From: WTFY01 sp964614915
Lineage (GTDB): Bacteria; Pseudomonadota; Gammaproteobacteria; UBA4575
Reading direction: 5' to 3'
Length of the DNA stretch: 64,000 nt
NCBI GenBank assembly: GCA_964614915.1
Contig: CAZTNC010000019.1
Span: forward strand, 186,001-250,000
The translations under genes were made by a program, and so were the position numbers. Under the pieces are notes generated by a model that was not told where the DNA came from, made no database searches, and saw nothing but the letters and a program-made list of their open reading frames with translations. Positions within the stretch are counted from its first letter, which is position 1, and every line of letters starts with the position of its first letter. Below, piece after piece: positions 1 through 8,853 of the stretch.

Positions 1-326
1 CCCTTGGGCATCTGTACGATGGAATACAACGAGTCCTGTCCGGAGAGGTGCTTGCCTGGAACAGGGACTCCGAGAACCGGGACGGGAGTCATCGCGGCCA
101 CCATCCCGGGCAGATGGGCGGCACCGCCCGCACCGGCAATAATGCACCGGATGCCGCGCGAGGATGCAGACTGCGAGAACTCGGCCATCAAGTCCGGGGT
201 TCGGTGTGCAGAAATCACGCGCTTCTCGTACAATATGCCAAACTGGTCCAGAATGTCTGCAGCTGCTTGCATGACCGACCAGTCACTACTGCTCCCCATG
301 ATCAGGCTTACTGTTGGATTGGCCAT
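1..326 (-). CDS. purE: N5-carboxyaminoimidazole ribonucleotide mutase PurE (3' end outside window)
   Basis: PurE interconverts N5-CAIR and CAIR in de novo purine synthesis. The reverse strand from the ATG at 324-326 reads MANPTVSLIMGSSSDW, then SAHRTPD, then IIAGAGGAAHLPGM and LYSIVQMPKG. These are the nucleotide-binding and active-site signatures of class I PurE. About 108 residues are visible and the rest (usually 160-170 in total) lies beyond base 1. It is divergent from purC with 105 bp between the starts, which fits a shared purine promoter region, though I recognised no operator. Identity is very secure; only the C-terminus is unseen. Confidence 0.95.
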   Translation of the reverse strand, partial: MANPTVSLIMGSSSDWSVMQAAADILDQFGILYEKRVISAHRTPDLMAEFSQSASSRGIRCIIAGAGGAAHLPGMVAAMTPVPVLGVPVPGKHLSGQDSLYSIVQMPK

Positions 327-431
327 TACGTCTGTTCCCCCCGTACGGATTGTGGAAACAAACGCGCATTTTGGCTGAGACAGGTGAATAAAACCAGTGT
401 GCACTAGACAATTGGCTGCCGAAACCCCGAA

Positions 432-1316
432 ATGCTGCTAGAACCCGGGTTGAAATCCCTGAAAAAGATCTATCAGGGCAAGGTCCGGGACATCTACGAG
501 GTCGATGACAGGCACTGGCTGATCGTAGCCAGCGACCGCATCTCTGCCTTTGATGTGGTTTTACCCGACCTGATTCCCGATAAAGGCATCGCGCTTACCA
601 CGGTATCCAACTTCTGGTTTCAGCGATTTGAAAACCTGGTGGCCAACCACCTCAGCGACATCCCCCTGCAAGCCGTCATCCAGGACGAGCAGGAACTGAA
701 GACCCTTGCAGGGCGAAGCGTTGTCGTGCAAAAGCTCAAGGCACTGCCATTCGAAGCCATCGTACGGGGCTACGTCATCGGCTCAGGCTGGAAGGAATAC
801 CAGCAGACCGGCATGATCTGCGGAGTACACCTGCCCGAAAATCTGAAACTGGCGCAAGCCCTTGAGGAACCCGTCTTCACACCCTCTACCAAGGCCAAGG
901 TCGGGGAGCACGACATCAACGTGCATTTCGATGAAATCGTCAACTTGGTCGGCAGGGACATTGCCGAGCGCGTGCGCGATATCAGCATACGGATTTACGA
1001 GCGGGCGGCCGAATATGCCTGGCAGCGTGGCATCATCGTTGCGGACACGAAATTTGAATTTGGCCTGGACAGCGAGGAGAACATCGTCCTGATGGACGAG
1101 TTGCTGACTTCGGACTCGTCACGGTTCTGGCCAAAGGATTCCTATGTTCCAGGCGAAAACCCGAAAAGCCTCGACAAGCAATATGTGCGCGACTACCTTG
1201 AGACGCTGGACTGGAACAAGCAGAAACCAGGACCAAGATTGCCCGAGGAAGTGATCGAGAACACCCGCAAGAAATACCGGGAAGCCTGCGAACAGTTGAC
1301 CGGGATCAGGATCTGA
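432..1316 (+). CDS. purC: SAICAR synthase PurC
   Basis: Phosphoribosylaminoimidazole-succinocarboxamide synthase condenses CAIR with aspartate using ATP in purine synthesis. The 294-residue product has the N-terminal KIYQGKVRDIYEV nucleotide-binding loop, ASDRISAFD, the IVRGYVIGSGWKEYQ segment and VLMDELLTSDSSRFWP, all in the expected order. The length matches the long PurC form of about 290-300 residues rather than the 237-residue E. coli form. The ATG at 432 has no strong ribosome site, but homology begins within about 10 residues of it. bioD follows after 13 bp, so the two are probably co-transcribed. Confidence 0.96.
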   Translation: MLLEPGLKSLKKIYQGKVRDIYEVDDRHWLIVASDRISAFDVVLPDLIPDKGIALTTVSNFWFQRFENLVANHLSDIPLQAVIQDEQELKTLAGRSVVVQKLKALPFEAIVRGYVIGSGWKEYQQTGMICGVHLPENLKLAQALEEPVFTPSTKAKVGEHDINVHFDEIVNLVGRDIAERVRDISIRIYERAAEYAWQRGIIVADTKFEFGLDSEENIVLMDELLTSDSSRFWPKDSYVPGENPKSLDKQYVRDYLETLDWNKQKPGPRLPEEVIENTRKKYREACEQLTGIRI

Positions 1317-1329
1317 TCATTTCTTCATC

Positions 1330-2016
1330 ATGACCCTGCGCAAAGGAATATTCATCACGGGCACAGACACCGACGCCGGCAAGACCTATGTCGGCACACA
1401 GATCGTGGCCTTGCTGCACCAGGACAAGGTCAATGCCGTACCCCGAAAACCCATCGAATCCGGATGCAAGCGGGCAGGCGATGAACTGGTACCGCAGGAT
1501 GCAGTTCAGTACTACGAGGCGGCCAGCCGGAAATTCGTGCTTTCGGAGGTCTGTCCATTTCGCTTTGAGCCCGCGATCTCGCCGCAGCGCGCAGCACGCC
1601 TGGTCCACCAGCCCGTTTACACGGAAGAAGCGTATGCAAAGTGCATCCAAGGCACAGGCAGCGAGGATTTCCTGGTCGTCGAGGGTGCGGGGGGATTTTA
1701 TTCGCCGCTTTGCGAAGACGGCATGAACTCAAGCCTGGCGAAAAGACTCGGCCTACCCGTTTTGCTGGTAGCCAACGACAAGCTTGGCTGCATCAACCAT
1801 GTCCTGCTGACTGTCGAGGCGATTCATTCCCACGGGCTGTCGGTATGTGCAGTGATCCTGAGCCAGACGAGTGCATGTGACACTCCTGAAATGAACAACG
1901 GCGAAGATCTGGACGGGCTGCTCGAGGCACCGGTTTTCACCGTTTCCCACCAGGAAGTGCTGCAGGAAGCCACCCACAAGGCTGCCCGGATCCTGCTGGC
2001 AATCAGGCCCAATTAA
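1330..2016 (+). CDS. bioD: Dethiobiotin synthetase BioD
   Basis: BioD closes the ureido ring of dethiobiotin from DAPA, CO2 and ATP, the penultimate step of biotin synthesis. The 228-residue protein begins with the P-loop region GIFITGTDTDAGKTYV and has the second conserved block VVEGAGGFYSPL around residue 117. It lies 13 bp after purC, away from other biotin genes, so it looks like a passenger in a purC transcript. It converges on amt across a hairpin at about 2018-2051. Confidence 0.93.
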   Translation: MTLRKGIFITGTDTDAGKTYVGTQIVALLHQDKVNAVPRKPIESGCKRAGDELVPQDAVQYYEAASRKFVLSEVCPFRFEPAISPQRAARLVHQPVYTEEAYAKCIQGTGSEDFLVVEGAGGFYSPLCEDGMNSSLAKRLGLPVLLVANDKLGCINHVLLTVEAIHSHGLSVCAVILSQTSACDTPEMNNGEDLDGLLEAPVFTVSHQEVLQEATHKAARILLAIRPN

Positions 2017-2051
2017 AAAAGGGGTCGCGGACCATCGCCCGTGACCCCTTT
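2014..2051 (-). terminator. Rho-independent terminator between convergent bioD and amt
   Basis: Perfect 9-bp arms AAAGGGGTC (2018-2026) and GACCCCTTT (2043-2051) enclose a 16-nt loop. Read on the minus strand the stem is followed by a run of six T, so it is a good terminator for the glnK-amt transcript. It may also stop bioD transcription, although the T-run on the plus strand is short. Confidence 0.8.
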
Positions 2052-2078
2052 GGTCCTTGATGCAGCCTTGCTGCAAGA

Positions 2079-3377
2079 CTACATGTTGTAGCCGGCTTCC
2101 TCGTGCTGGGTGATGTCCAGGCCTTCCGTTTCCTGCTGGTCATCCACGCGCAGCCCGACGACTACCTTGATGATCTGCAGGATCACAAAGGTAGCAATGA
2201 TGGTCCATACCAGCACGGCAAGAATGCCCTGGGTCTGGACCCACACCTGCTGACCCATGGTCACACCTTCGGCCAGGCCAGCGCCACCAAACTGTTCGGC
2301 CACCAGGATGCCGCAGAGAAACGTACCCAGTATCCCGCCGATTCCATGCACCGGGAACACATCCAGTGAGTCATCGATCTGCAACACCCGTTTGAGGTAG
2401 TTGGTTGCGGTAAAGCAGATGAGACCGGCAGCGGCACCAATGATAAGCGCCCCCAGCGGCCCGACAAAACCGGAGGCCGGCGTGATGCTGCCAAGACCGG
2501 CCACCATGCCCGTCACGATTCCGAGCACGCTGGGCTTGCCGTAGCGGACCCACTCCGCAAACATCCAGACCAGTGATGCCGTAGCGGCACTGAGATGCGT
2601 GACCAGCATGGCCATTCCCGCATCCTGGTTGGCGGCGACTGCACTCCCGGCATTGAAACCGAACCATCCTACCCAGAGCATCCCGGCCCCAGTCACGGAC
2701 ATCGTCAGGTTATGCGGCGGCATGGCCGTCCTCGGAAACCCCTTGCGCTTGCCAAGCACCATGGCGGCAACAATTGCACCCGTTCCTGCCGTCAAGTGAA
2801 CCACCAGGCCGCCGGCAAAATCCATTATGCCTTTCTCGCCGAGCCAGCCGCCGCCCCATACCCAGTGACAGACCGGCAGATAGACCAAGAGCAGCCACAG
2901 TGCCGTGAACCACAACATGGCAGAAAACTTCATGCGCTCTGCAAAACCACCGACGACCAGCGCGGGGGTGATGATGGCAAAGGTCAACTGGAACATGACG
3001 AACACGGTTTCAGGGATCGTTCCGCTCATCGAGTCTCGGGTGACCTCGGACAAAAATGCGTTGGACAGTCCGCCCAGCCAGTTGTTCAGGACGCCGCCGT
3101 CACTGAACGCCAGGCTGTACCCGAACACCAGCCACAAAAGGGAAACCAGACAGGTAATCGAAAAGCATTGCATCAGCACCGACAGCACATTCTTGCTGCG
3201 CACCAGGCCTGCATAAAACAGCGACAGTCCGGGAATGGTCATGAACAGCACCAGTGCAGTGGAGGTCAGTATCCAGGCTGTATCCCCGGTATCCAGGGCA
3301 GACTCAGCCAGCACGACAGACGGCAGCGCACAGGCAAATATGGCAAAAAGGCATAGGCTCTTGTGTAGTGTTCTCAT
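2079..3377 (-). CDS. amtB: Ammonium transporter Amt/AmtB
   Basis: Inner-membrane ammonium channel. The 432-residue protein starts with a cleavable signal peptide (residues 1-24, ending near VVLAES). It then shows the Amt helices, including FGYSLAFSDGG, the pore histidine helix GGLVVHLTAGTGA and the second histidine segment FPVHGIGGILGTF. It lies 18 bp downstream of a PII gene, the usual glnK-amtB operon in which the PII protein plugs the channel when nitrogen is plentiful. In a thiocyanate user it could recover ammonia released by the hydrolase, but that link is inference. Confidence 0.95.
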   Translation of the reverse strand: MRTLHKSLCLFAIFACALPSVVLAESALDTGDTAWILTSTALVLFMTIPGLSLFYAGLVRSKNVLSVLMQCFSITCLVSLLWLVFGYSLAFSDGGVLNNWLGGLSNAFLSEVTRDSMSGTIPETVFVMFQLTFAIITPALVVGGFAERMKFSAMLWFTALWLLLVYLPVCHWVWGGGWLGEKGIMDFAGGLVVHLTAGTGAIVAAMVLGKRKGFPRTAMPPHNLTMSVTGAGMLWVGWFGFNAGSAVAANQDAGMAMLVTHLSAATASLVWMFAEWVRYGKPSVLGIVTGMVAGLGSITPASGFVGPLGALIIGAAAGLICFTATNYLKRVLQIDDSLDVFPVHGIGGILGTFLCGILVAEQFGGAGLAEGVTMGQQVWVQTQGILAVLVWTIIATFVILQIIKVVVGLRVDDQQETEGLDITQHEEAGYNM

Positions 3378-3395
3378 TGGTTGTCCCCGTGGCTC

Positions 3396-3734
3396 CTAGA
3401 GTGCATCGATGCCGGTTTCACCGGTACGGATCCGTGTGACCTGTTCGACGCTGGTCACAAAAATTTTCCCGTCTCCGATTTTCCCGGTGTTGGCAGTCCT
3501 GATGATTGCCTCAACCACCGATTCCACACGATCCTCCGGGACTCCAATTTCAATTTTTATCTTGGGGAGAAAGTCCACGACATATTCGGCTCCGCGATAA
3601 AGCTCGGCATGTCCTTTCTGGCGGCCATAGCCTTTGACTTCAGTCACGGTAAGTCCCTGGATGTCAATTTCTGACAGGGCCTCCCGTACATCATCAAGTT
3701 TGAACGGCTTAATGATGGCCGTGATCATCTTCAT
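3396..3734 (-). CDS. glnK: Nitrogen regulatory PII protein (GlnK/GlnB)
   Basis: PII signal protein of 112 residues, the exact family length. It has the uridylylation loop with Tyr51 in the segment YRGAEYVVDF, the N-terminal MKMITAIIKPFKLDDVREAL, and the C-terminal GKIFV..VEQVTRIRTGETG signature. The linked amt gene makes GlnK the better name than GlnB. A GGAG ribosome site sits a few bases before the ATG at 3732-3734. A clear sigma-54 promoter, which would be expected for nitrogen control, was not found in the 186 bp upstream. Confidence 0.95.
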   Translation of the reverse strand: MKMITAIIKPFKLDDVREALSEIDIQGLTVTEVKGYGRQKGHAELYRGAEYVVDFLPKIKIEIGVPEDRVESVVEAIIRTANTGKIGDGKIFVTSVEQVTRIRTGETGIDAL

Positions 3735-3920
3735 GGCAATACTCCTTCACGTATGTGATTTCTGCAATACACGTATAAATCGTTGCTGCATTCAGTGTAC
3801 GGTTGAACTGGCTGGCGCTCCTGGTCACAGAAAATTATAAGCAAATTGGTACACGGGTGCATGACGCACTTTCACGGCATGGCATGAACTTGTCGCTGGC
3901 AGGCCGTACATCCATCCCCT

Positions 3921-4946
3921 CTAGGCCGCCTGGCTTTCCACGGCGTCCGTGTACTTTCCAAGGGCCGCCGAGCCGTTGCACCGGGCCCGCCAGAGCAAGG
4001 CCTGCTGGGCCTTCTCCACATTGGCGCTGTCGCCGTTCCAGACTTGCATCGCCGTCTGCTGCAAGGCACGCCCATAGGAAAACGTCAGCGCCCAGGGCTT
4101 GGTGCGCTCCGACAGATTAATCGCATTGAGATGCTGGCTGGCTTCCTGGTCGGTTTGACCTCCCGACAAAAAAGCGATGCCGGGCACCGCCGCAGGCACC
4201 GTGTTCTGCAAGCAGCGTACCGTCTGGTCTGCAACGGTTTTCACATCCGCACGGGCACTGTTCGAAGCACCCGAGATCACCATGCTGGGCTTGAGCACAA
4301 TTCCTTCCAGCGCAACCCCCTGGTTTTTGAGTTGGTAGAAGACGACCCGCTGGGTGAGTTCCGTCACTTCATAGCAGCGTTCGATGGAATGGTCTCCATC
4401 CATGAGTACTTCCGGCTCGACAATGGGAACCAGCCCTGCCTCCTGGCTGATGCATGCGTAGCGGGCCAGGGCATGAGCGTTCGCCTCGATGCAGGCCCAA
4501 CCGGGCATCCCCTGTCCGATCGTGATGACCGCGCGCCACTTGGAAAATCGTGCGCCCAGTTCATAGTACTCGGCACAGCGCTCGGCCAGCCCGTCCAGTC
4601 CATGGGTCACCTTCTCGTTCTCGGACCCCGCCAAGGGCTTTGCACCCGCATCTACCTTGATCCCCGGAATGATGCCCTGATCCGACAGGTGTTCAGCAAA
4701 CGGTGTTCCGCCCAGGGTTTTCTGACGGATGGTCTCGTCGAATAAAATCGCACCACTGACATAGTCGGACAGCCCGGGTGCGGTGACCAGCATGTCCCGG
4801 TAGGCCTGGCGCATGGGTTCCGTGGTGGGGATGCCGAGCTTTTCGAAGCGCTTGTTGCAGGTTGGATGGCTTTCATCCATGGCAAGAACCCCGCGCCCTG
4901 GCGCCACCATGGCACGTGCGATCTTGTTCAGTTCCTCAATATTCAT
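3921..4946 (-). CDS. Class I fructose-bisphosphate aldolase
   Basis: Cleaves or forms fructose-1,6-bisphosphate by a Schiff-base mechanism, in glycolysis and the Calvin cycle. The 341-residue protein has the class I block GRGVLAMDESHPTCNKRF near residue 20 and the Schiff-base lysine in GIVLKPSMVI. I chose the ATG at 4944-4946 because AGGAGA precedes it. A longer reading frame exists upstream but its extra 21 residues have no family support. It is the last gene of the tkt-gap-pgk-pyk-fba run, so it probably acts in carbon fixation and gluconeogenesis. It resembles the eukaryote-type class I enzyme rather than the FbaB/DhnA type. Confidence 0.93.
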   Translation of the reverse strand: MNIEELNKIARAMVAPGRGVLAMDESHPTCNKRFEKLGIPTTEPMRQAYRDMLVTAPGLSDYVSGAILFDETIRQKTLGGTPFAEHLSDQGIIPGIKVDAGAKPLAGSENEKVTHGLDGLAERCAEYYELGARFSKWRAVITIGQGMPGWACIEANAHALARYACISQEAGLVPIVEPEVLMDGDHSIERCYEVTELTQRVVFYQLKNQGVALEGIVLKPSMVISGASNSARADVKTVADQTVRCLQNTVPAAVPGIAFLSGGQTDQEASQHLNAINLSERTKPWALTFSYGRALQQTAMQVWNGDSANVEKAQQALLWRARCNGSAALGKYTDAVESQAA

Positions 4947-5018
4947 ACGGTTTCTCCTAATACGGATAACAAATCTTGCAACCGGCAGGGCGGTTCGCGT
5001 GCCCTCCAATGGCCACAG

Positions 5019-6497
5019 TCATTCCGGTTCTATCAAATGCCCGACACGAACGATTTTCAGCGCATTCGTACCCCCGTCTACCCCGATCAAATCGCCTTTG
5101 GTAATGATCACCAGGTCATTTTCTTGTACAACGCCGCAGCGGAGCAATACGTCGATTGCATCCTTGTTGACCTCCGCATGGGAGCGGCTGTGGATTTCCA
5201 TCGGGGCCGGATAGACCCCTTTGTACAAGGTCACCCTGCGCAGGGTTTTCTCATGCTGTGTCAATGCATAAATGGGGATTTCCGAACTGATTCGGGACAT
5301 CCACAGGGCCGTGGAGCCCGATTCCGTCAAAGCGGCAATCGCTGTCACGTTCAGATAATCTGCCGTGAACATCGTCGCCATGGCAATGGCCTCGTCAACT
5401 CTTCCGAATCTCGAGTACAAGCGATGATCCGATGCCGTGTTCAGAATCCGCCGTTCCGAGGCCAGGCAGGTGCGATGCATGGCCTTGACCGACTGAACAG
5501 GATATTTTCCCACTGCGGTTTCGCCCGAAAGCATCACCGCATCGGTTCCATCCAGCACGGCATTGGCGACATCCGAGACTTCCGCACGCGTCGGTATCGG
5601 GCTGTATGTCATGGACTCCATCATTTGCGTTGCCGTGATCGCAATGCAGTTCTTGTCGTGTGCCCGGTCTATCAGCAGCTTCTGGACGCCCGGTACTTCA
5701 GCATCACCGATTTCAACACCGAGATCCCCGCGGCCAATCATGATCGCGTCGCACTCATCCAGGATTTCGTCGATTGCATCCAGGGCTTCGGTGCGCTCGA
5801 TCTTTGCAATGATTCCCCCGCGGCCACCGGCTTTTACGAACAACTCCCTGGCCTGCCTGACATCCTCGGCCGAGCGGGGAAACGAAACGGCCAGGTAGTC
5901 AATGTCCAGCTTCACGGCATCGCGAATGTCCTGGCGGTCCTTGTCCGTCAGCGTCGCAACGGCCAGCCCTCCCCCTTGACGATTGATCCCCTTGCTGCTG
6001 AGGAGCTCTCCCCCCGTGACGACTTCGTTGTGGATCTTGCCCTCGGCAACCTGCGTGACCTTCAGTACGATCCTGCCGTCATCGATCAACAGGTGGTCCC
6101 CTGCGCCCACGTCATCCGCCAAGCCCTTGTACGTCGCTCCAACGACCGTCTCGTCCCCCTGATCGAGAGGCAGGTTCGTATCAATGCAGAATGCCTCGCC
6201 GGCATCCAGATGAACCCGCTTGTCCCTGAAGGCGCCGATCCTGATCTTTGCACCCTGCAGATCCCCCAGCACACCCACCTCGTGATGTTTTTCCTTGCTC
6301 AGCCTGCGCAAGGTTTCAATGCGCCATGCATTCTCCTCGTAGGTGCTGTGTGAAAAATTAAGACGCACAAGATCGATGCCGACATCGATTAGGCCGGCCA
6401 TGATCTGCTCACTGTCCGTGGCAGGCCCAAGGGTCGCAATGATTTTGGTATGCCGGAAAATCGTATTCCTGTTGCGGGCTTGTGTACTTGACTCCAT
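5019..6497 (-). CDS. pyk: Pyruvate kinase
   Basis: Transfers phosphate from PEP to ADP. It contains RHTKIIATLGPATDS at the N-terminus, LVRLNFSH, the active-site segment GGIIAKIERTEALD, TQMMESM and MLSGETAVGKYPV. About 492 residues from the ATG at 6497, close to the bacterial norm of 470-500. A GTG at 6527 and an ATG at 6512 in the same frame would add 5-10 residues; none has a strong ribosome site, so the start is uncertain. It lies 87 bp after pgk in the same direction. Pyruvate kinase (cbbP) occurs in Calvin-cycle clusters of several autotrophs. Confidence 0.94.
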   Translation of the reverse strand: MESSTQARNRNTIFRHTKIIATLGPATDSEQIMAGLIDVGIDLVRLNFSHSTYEENAWRIETLRRLSKEKHHEVGVLGDLQGAKIRIGAFRDKRVHLDAGEAFCIDTNLPLDQGDETVVGATYKGLADDVGAGDHLLIDDGRIVLKVTQVAEGKIHNEVVTGGELLSSKGINRQGGGLAVATLTDKDRQDIRDAVKLDIDYLAVSFPRSAEDVRQARELFVKAGGRGGIIAKIERTEALDAIDEILDECDAIMIGRGDLGVEIGDAEVPGVQKLLIDRAHDKNCIAITATQMMESMTYSPIPTRAEVSDVANAVLDGTDAVMLSGETAVGKYPVQSVKAMHRTCLASERRILNTASDHRLYSRFGRVDEAIAMATMFTADYLNVTAIAALTESGSTALWMSRISSEIPIYALTQHEKTLRRVTLYKGVYPAPMEIHSRSHAEVNKDAIDVLLRCGVVQENDLVIITKGDLIGVDGGTNALKIVRVGHLIEPE

Positions 6498-6584
6498 GTC
6501 AGCTTCCAGCATCGGCTTGCGCAGCACGGGGCCACGCGAATGGACGGTTCTGGTCGATGGGCATGCTGCGGGTCATTCTACGCA

Positions 6585-7748
6585 CTAGCGACTTGCTCTT
6601 TGCTCCAAAATACCAACGGCGGGCAGGACCTTGCCTTCCAGATACTCAAGAAATGCACCGCCTCCGGTGGAGATGTATGAAATTTGCTCTCCCAGATCAA
6701 ACAACTCGATTGCAGCCAGCGTGTCCCCGCCCCCGGCGATCGAGAACGCCTGGCTCTCGGCAACGGCCCTGGCAATGACCTCCGTACCCCGCGAAAAGGC
6801 CTCAAGCTCAAACACTCCAACCGGTCCATTCCATATGATTGTACCCGCATTGGACAGACAGGATGCCAGTCTTTTCGACGAGTCGGGCCCAAAGTCGAGA
6901 ATCATGTCCTCCGGACCCACCTCGTCCACAGGCTTCGTGGTGGCCGTGGCTGCCTCGGAAACCTCAGTGGCGCAAACGACGTCCACCGGCAGCGGGATCT
7001 CCTTCTTCCGGAGAGTGCCTTCCTCGAGCAAATCCCGGGCGATGCCCAGCTGGTCTTTCTCGTACAGGGAATTTCCGACCGGCTTGCCTGCGGCCGCCAG
7101 AAAGGTGTTGGCGATGCCCCCGCCCACAATCAGCTGGTCCACCTTGTCCAGCAGCGATTCCAGAATCTTCAGCTTGGTTGAAACTTTCGAGCCCCCCACG
7201 ATCCCGACCAGTGGCCTGTCCGGCATGGCCAGGGACTTGTCGAGCGCGTGCAGCTCCTTCTCCAGCAGCGGGCCCGCACATGCAACTGGAGCGTACTTGG
7301 CCACGCCGTGGGTTGAAGCCTGGGCACGATGGGCGGTCCCGAACGCATCCATCACGTAGACATCGCACAGGCCCGCGATCTTTCGCGCAAGCTGTTCATC
7401 GTTGCCGAGTTCGCCAACCTGGAAACGCACGTTTTCACACAGGGTGACCTGGCCCGCCTCGGCATCGACGCCGTCCAGCCAGTTTTTCTCGAAGCGAACG
7501 TCTAGGCCGCAGTGGTCTTCAAGATATTGCGCAACCGGCAAAAGGGAGAACTTCTCGTCCCAGTGCCCTTCGTCGGGACGCCCCCGGTGGGAAAGCAGCA
7601 TGACCCGGGCACCCTGCTCCATGGCCAGGCGAATCGTCGGCAGGGCGGCTTCGATGCGCTTGGCGCTGGCCACCCGCCCGTCTTTCACGGGCACGTTCAG
7701 GTCCTCGCGGATCAGCACACGGCGGTCCGCGAGATCGAGGTCCGTCAT
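6585..7748 (-). CDS. pgk: Phosphoglycerate kinase
   Basis: Interconverts 1,3-bisphosphoglycerate and 3-phosphoglycerate with ADP/ATP. The product shows MTDLDLADRRVLIREDLNVPV at its start, LLSHRGRPDEG, FGTAHRAQAST, the hinge region IVGGSKVSTKL and the C-terminal IAGGGDTLAA and STGGGAFLEYLEG. Length 387 residues equals E. coli Pgk. The ATG at 7748 aligns with the E. coli MTDLDLA segment; an in-frame GTG nine bases upstream is an alternative. It follows gap by 66 bp. Confidence 0.95.
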   Translation of the reverse strand: MTDLDLADRRVLIREDLNVPVKDGRVASAKRIEAALPTIRLAMEQGARVMLLSHRGRPDEGHWDEKFSLLPVAQYLEDHCGLDVRFEKNWLDGVDAEAGQVTLCENVRFQVGELGNDEQLARKIAGLCDVYVMDAFGTAHRAQASTHGVAKYAPVACAGPLLEKELHALDKSLAMPDRPLVGIVGGSKVSTKLKILESLLDKVDQLIVGGGIANTFLAAAGKPVGNSLYEKDQLGIARDLLEEGTLRKKEIPLPVDVVCATEVSEAATATTKPVDEVGPEDMILDFGPDSSKRLASCLSNAGTIIWNGPVGVFELEAFSRGTEVIARAVAESQAFSIAGGGDTLAAIELFDLGEQISYISTGGGAFLEYLEGKVLPAVGILEQRASR

Positions 7749-7814
7749 GCTTAACACTGACAGGGTCCGGCGATCAAGCTGTGTGTTGCCGAGTTGCGGG
7801 CACCGGCTGACGTG

Positions 7815-8819
7815 TCACTTGGCATTCATCAGTGCAAGTGTCGTGTCCAGCATGCGGTTGGAAAATCCCCACTCGTTGTCGTACCAGGAACAGACCTTCA
7901 CATTGCGACCGCCCATCACCTTGGTCAGGGAGGCATCAAAGTTGGAGGAGTGGGAGTCATGGTTGAAGTCCACCGATACCAGGGGCGAGTCCACATACTC
8001 GAGCACCTGTCCGTCCGCAGCTTCACGCATGACGGAATTGACTTCATCCACGCTGGTTTCACGGGCCGCCAGGAAGGTCAGGTCCACCAGTGAAACATTG
8101 ATGGTCGGAACGCGGATGGCGAAGCCGTCCAGCTTGCCGTTCAGCTCGGGCAACACCAGGCCCACCGCAGAAGCCGCGCCGGTCTGGGTCGGGATCATCG
8201 ACATGGTGGCCGAACGTGCGCGGCGCAAATCGGTATGGTAGAGATCCGTCAGCACCTGGTCATTGGTGTAGGCGTGCACCGTGGTCATGACGCCGTTTTC
8301 AACGCCGATTTTCTCATGCAGCGGCTTCACCATCGGTGCCAGGCAGTTGGTAGTGCACGAAGCGTTGGAAATCACCGTGTGCTCGGCGCTCAGGATGTCG
8401 TGATTGACGCCGTACACAACCGTGGCATCCACATCCTTGCCGCCCGGTGCAGAAATGATGACCTTTTTGGCGCCTGCACGCAGGTGTCCCGAGGCCTTTT
8501 CCTTGCTGGCAAAAAAGCCCGTGCTCTCATGCACGACATCGATGTCCAGCTCACCCCAGGGGAGTTTGCCCGGATCCCGTTCGGCATACACGCGGATACG
8601 GTCTCCATTGATGACCATGTACTCGCCGTCGACCTCGACCGTGCCGTTGAACCTCCCGTGCGCGGTATCAAAGCGGGTCAGGTGTGCGTTGGTGTTCGCA
8701 TCGCCCAGGTCGTTGATTGCAACCACCTGGATTTCCGTATTGCGGCCCGACTCGTACAGTGCCCGCATGATGTTCCTGCCGATCCGGCCGTACCCATTAA
8801 TTGCAAGTCTTATAGTCAT
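7815..8819 (-). CDS. gap: Glyceraldehyde-3-phosphate dehydrogenase
   Basis: Phosphorylating GAPDH of 334 residues. It has the Rossmann start RLAINGYGRIGRN, the catalytic cysteine in SNASCTTNCLAP and the C-terminal SWYDNEWGFSNRM. The ATG at 8817-8819 is preceded by GGAGAA; an upstream in-frame extension of 53 residues has no family similarity and overlaps the intergenic region after tkt. It lies between tkt and pgk, consistent with a reductive Calvin-cycle role as well as glycolysis. Coenzyme preference was not determined. Confidence 0.95.
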   Translation of the reverse strand: MTIRLAINGYGRIGRNIMRALYESGRNTEIQVVAINDLGDANTNAHLTRFDTAHGRFNGTVEVDGEYMVINGDRIRVYAERDPGKLPWGELDIDVVHESTGFFASKEKASGHLRAGAKKVIISAPGGKDVDATVVYGVNHDILSAEHTVISNASCTTNCLAPMVKPLHEKIGVENGVMTTVHAYTNDQVLTDLYHTDLRRARSATMSMIPTQTGAASAVGLVLPELNGKLDGFAIRVPTINVSLVDLTFLAARETSVDEVNSVMREAADGQVLEYVDSPLVSVDFNHDSHSSNFDASLTKVMGGRNVKVCSWYDNEWGFSNRMLDTTLALMNAK

Positions 8820-8853
8820 CACTTTCTCCGTTCTTATCTCGAAAACAAAGCAT

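Noticed and set aside
3735..3920. Sigma-54 promoter for glnK-amt
   Set aside because: No GG-N10-GC element with a good match was found by eye on the minus strand.
4866..6353. 495-codon open frame opposite pyk
   Set aside because: Antisense shadow of a secure pyruvate kinase gene.
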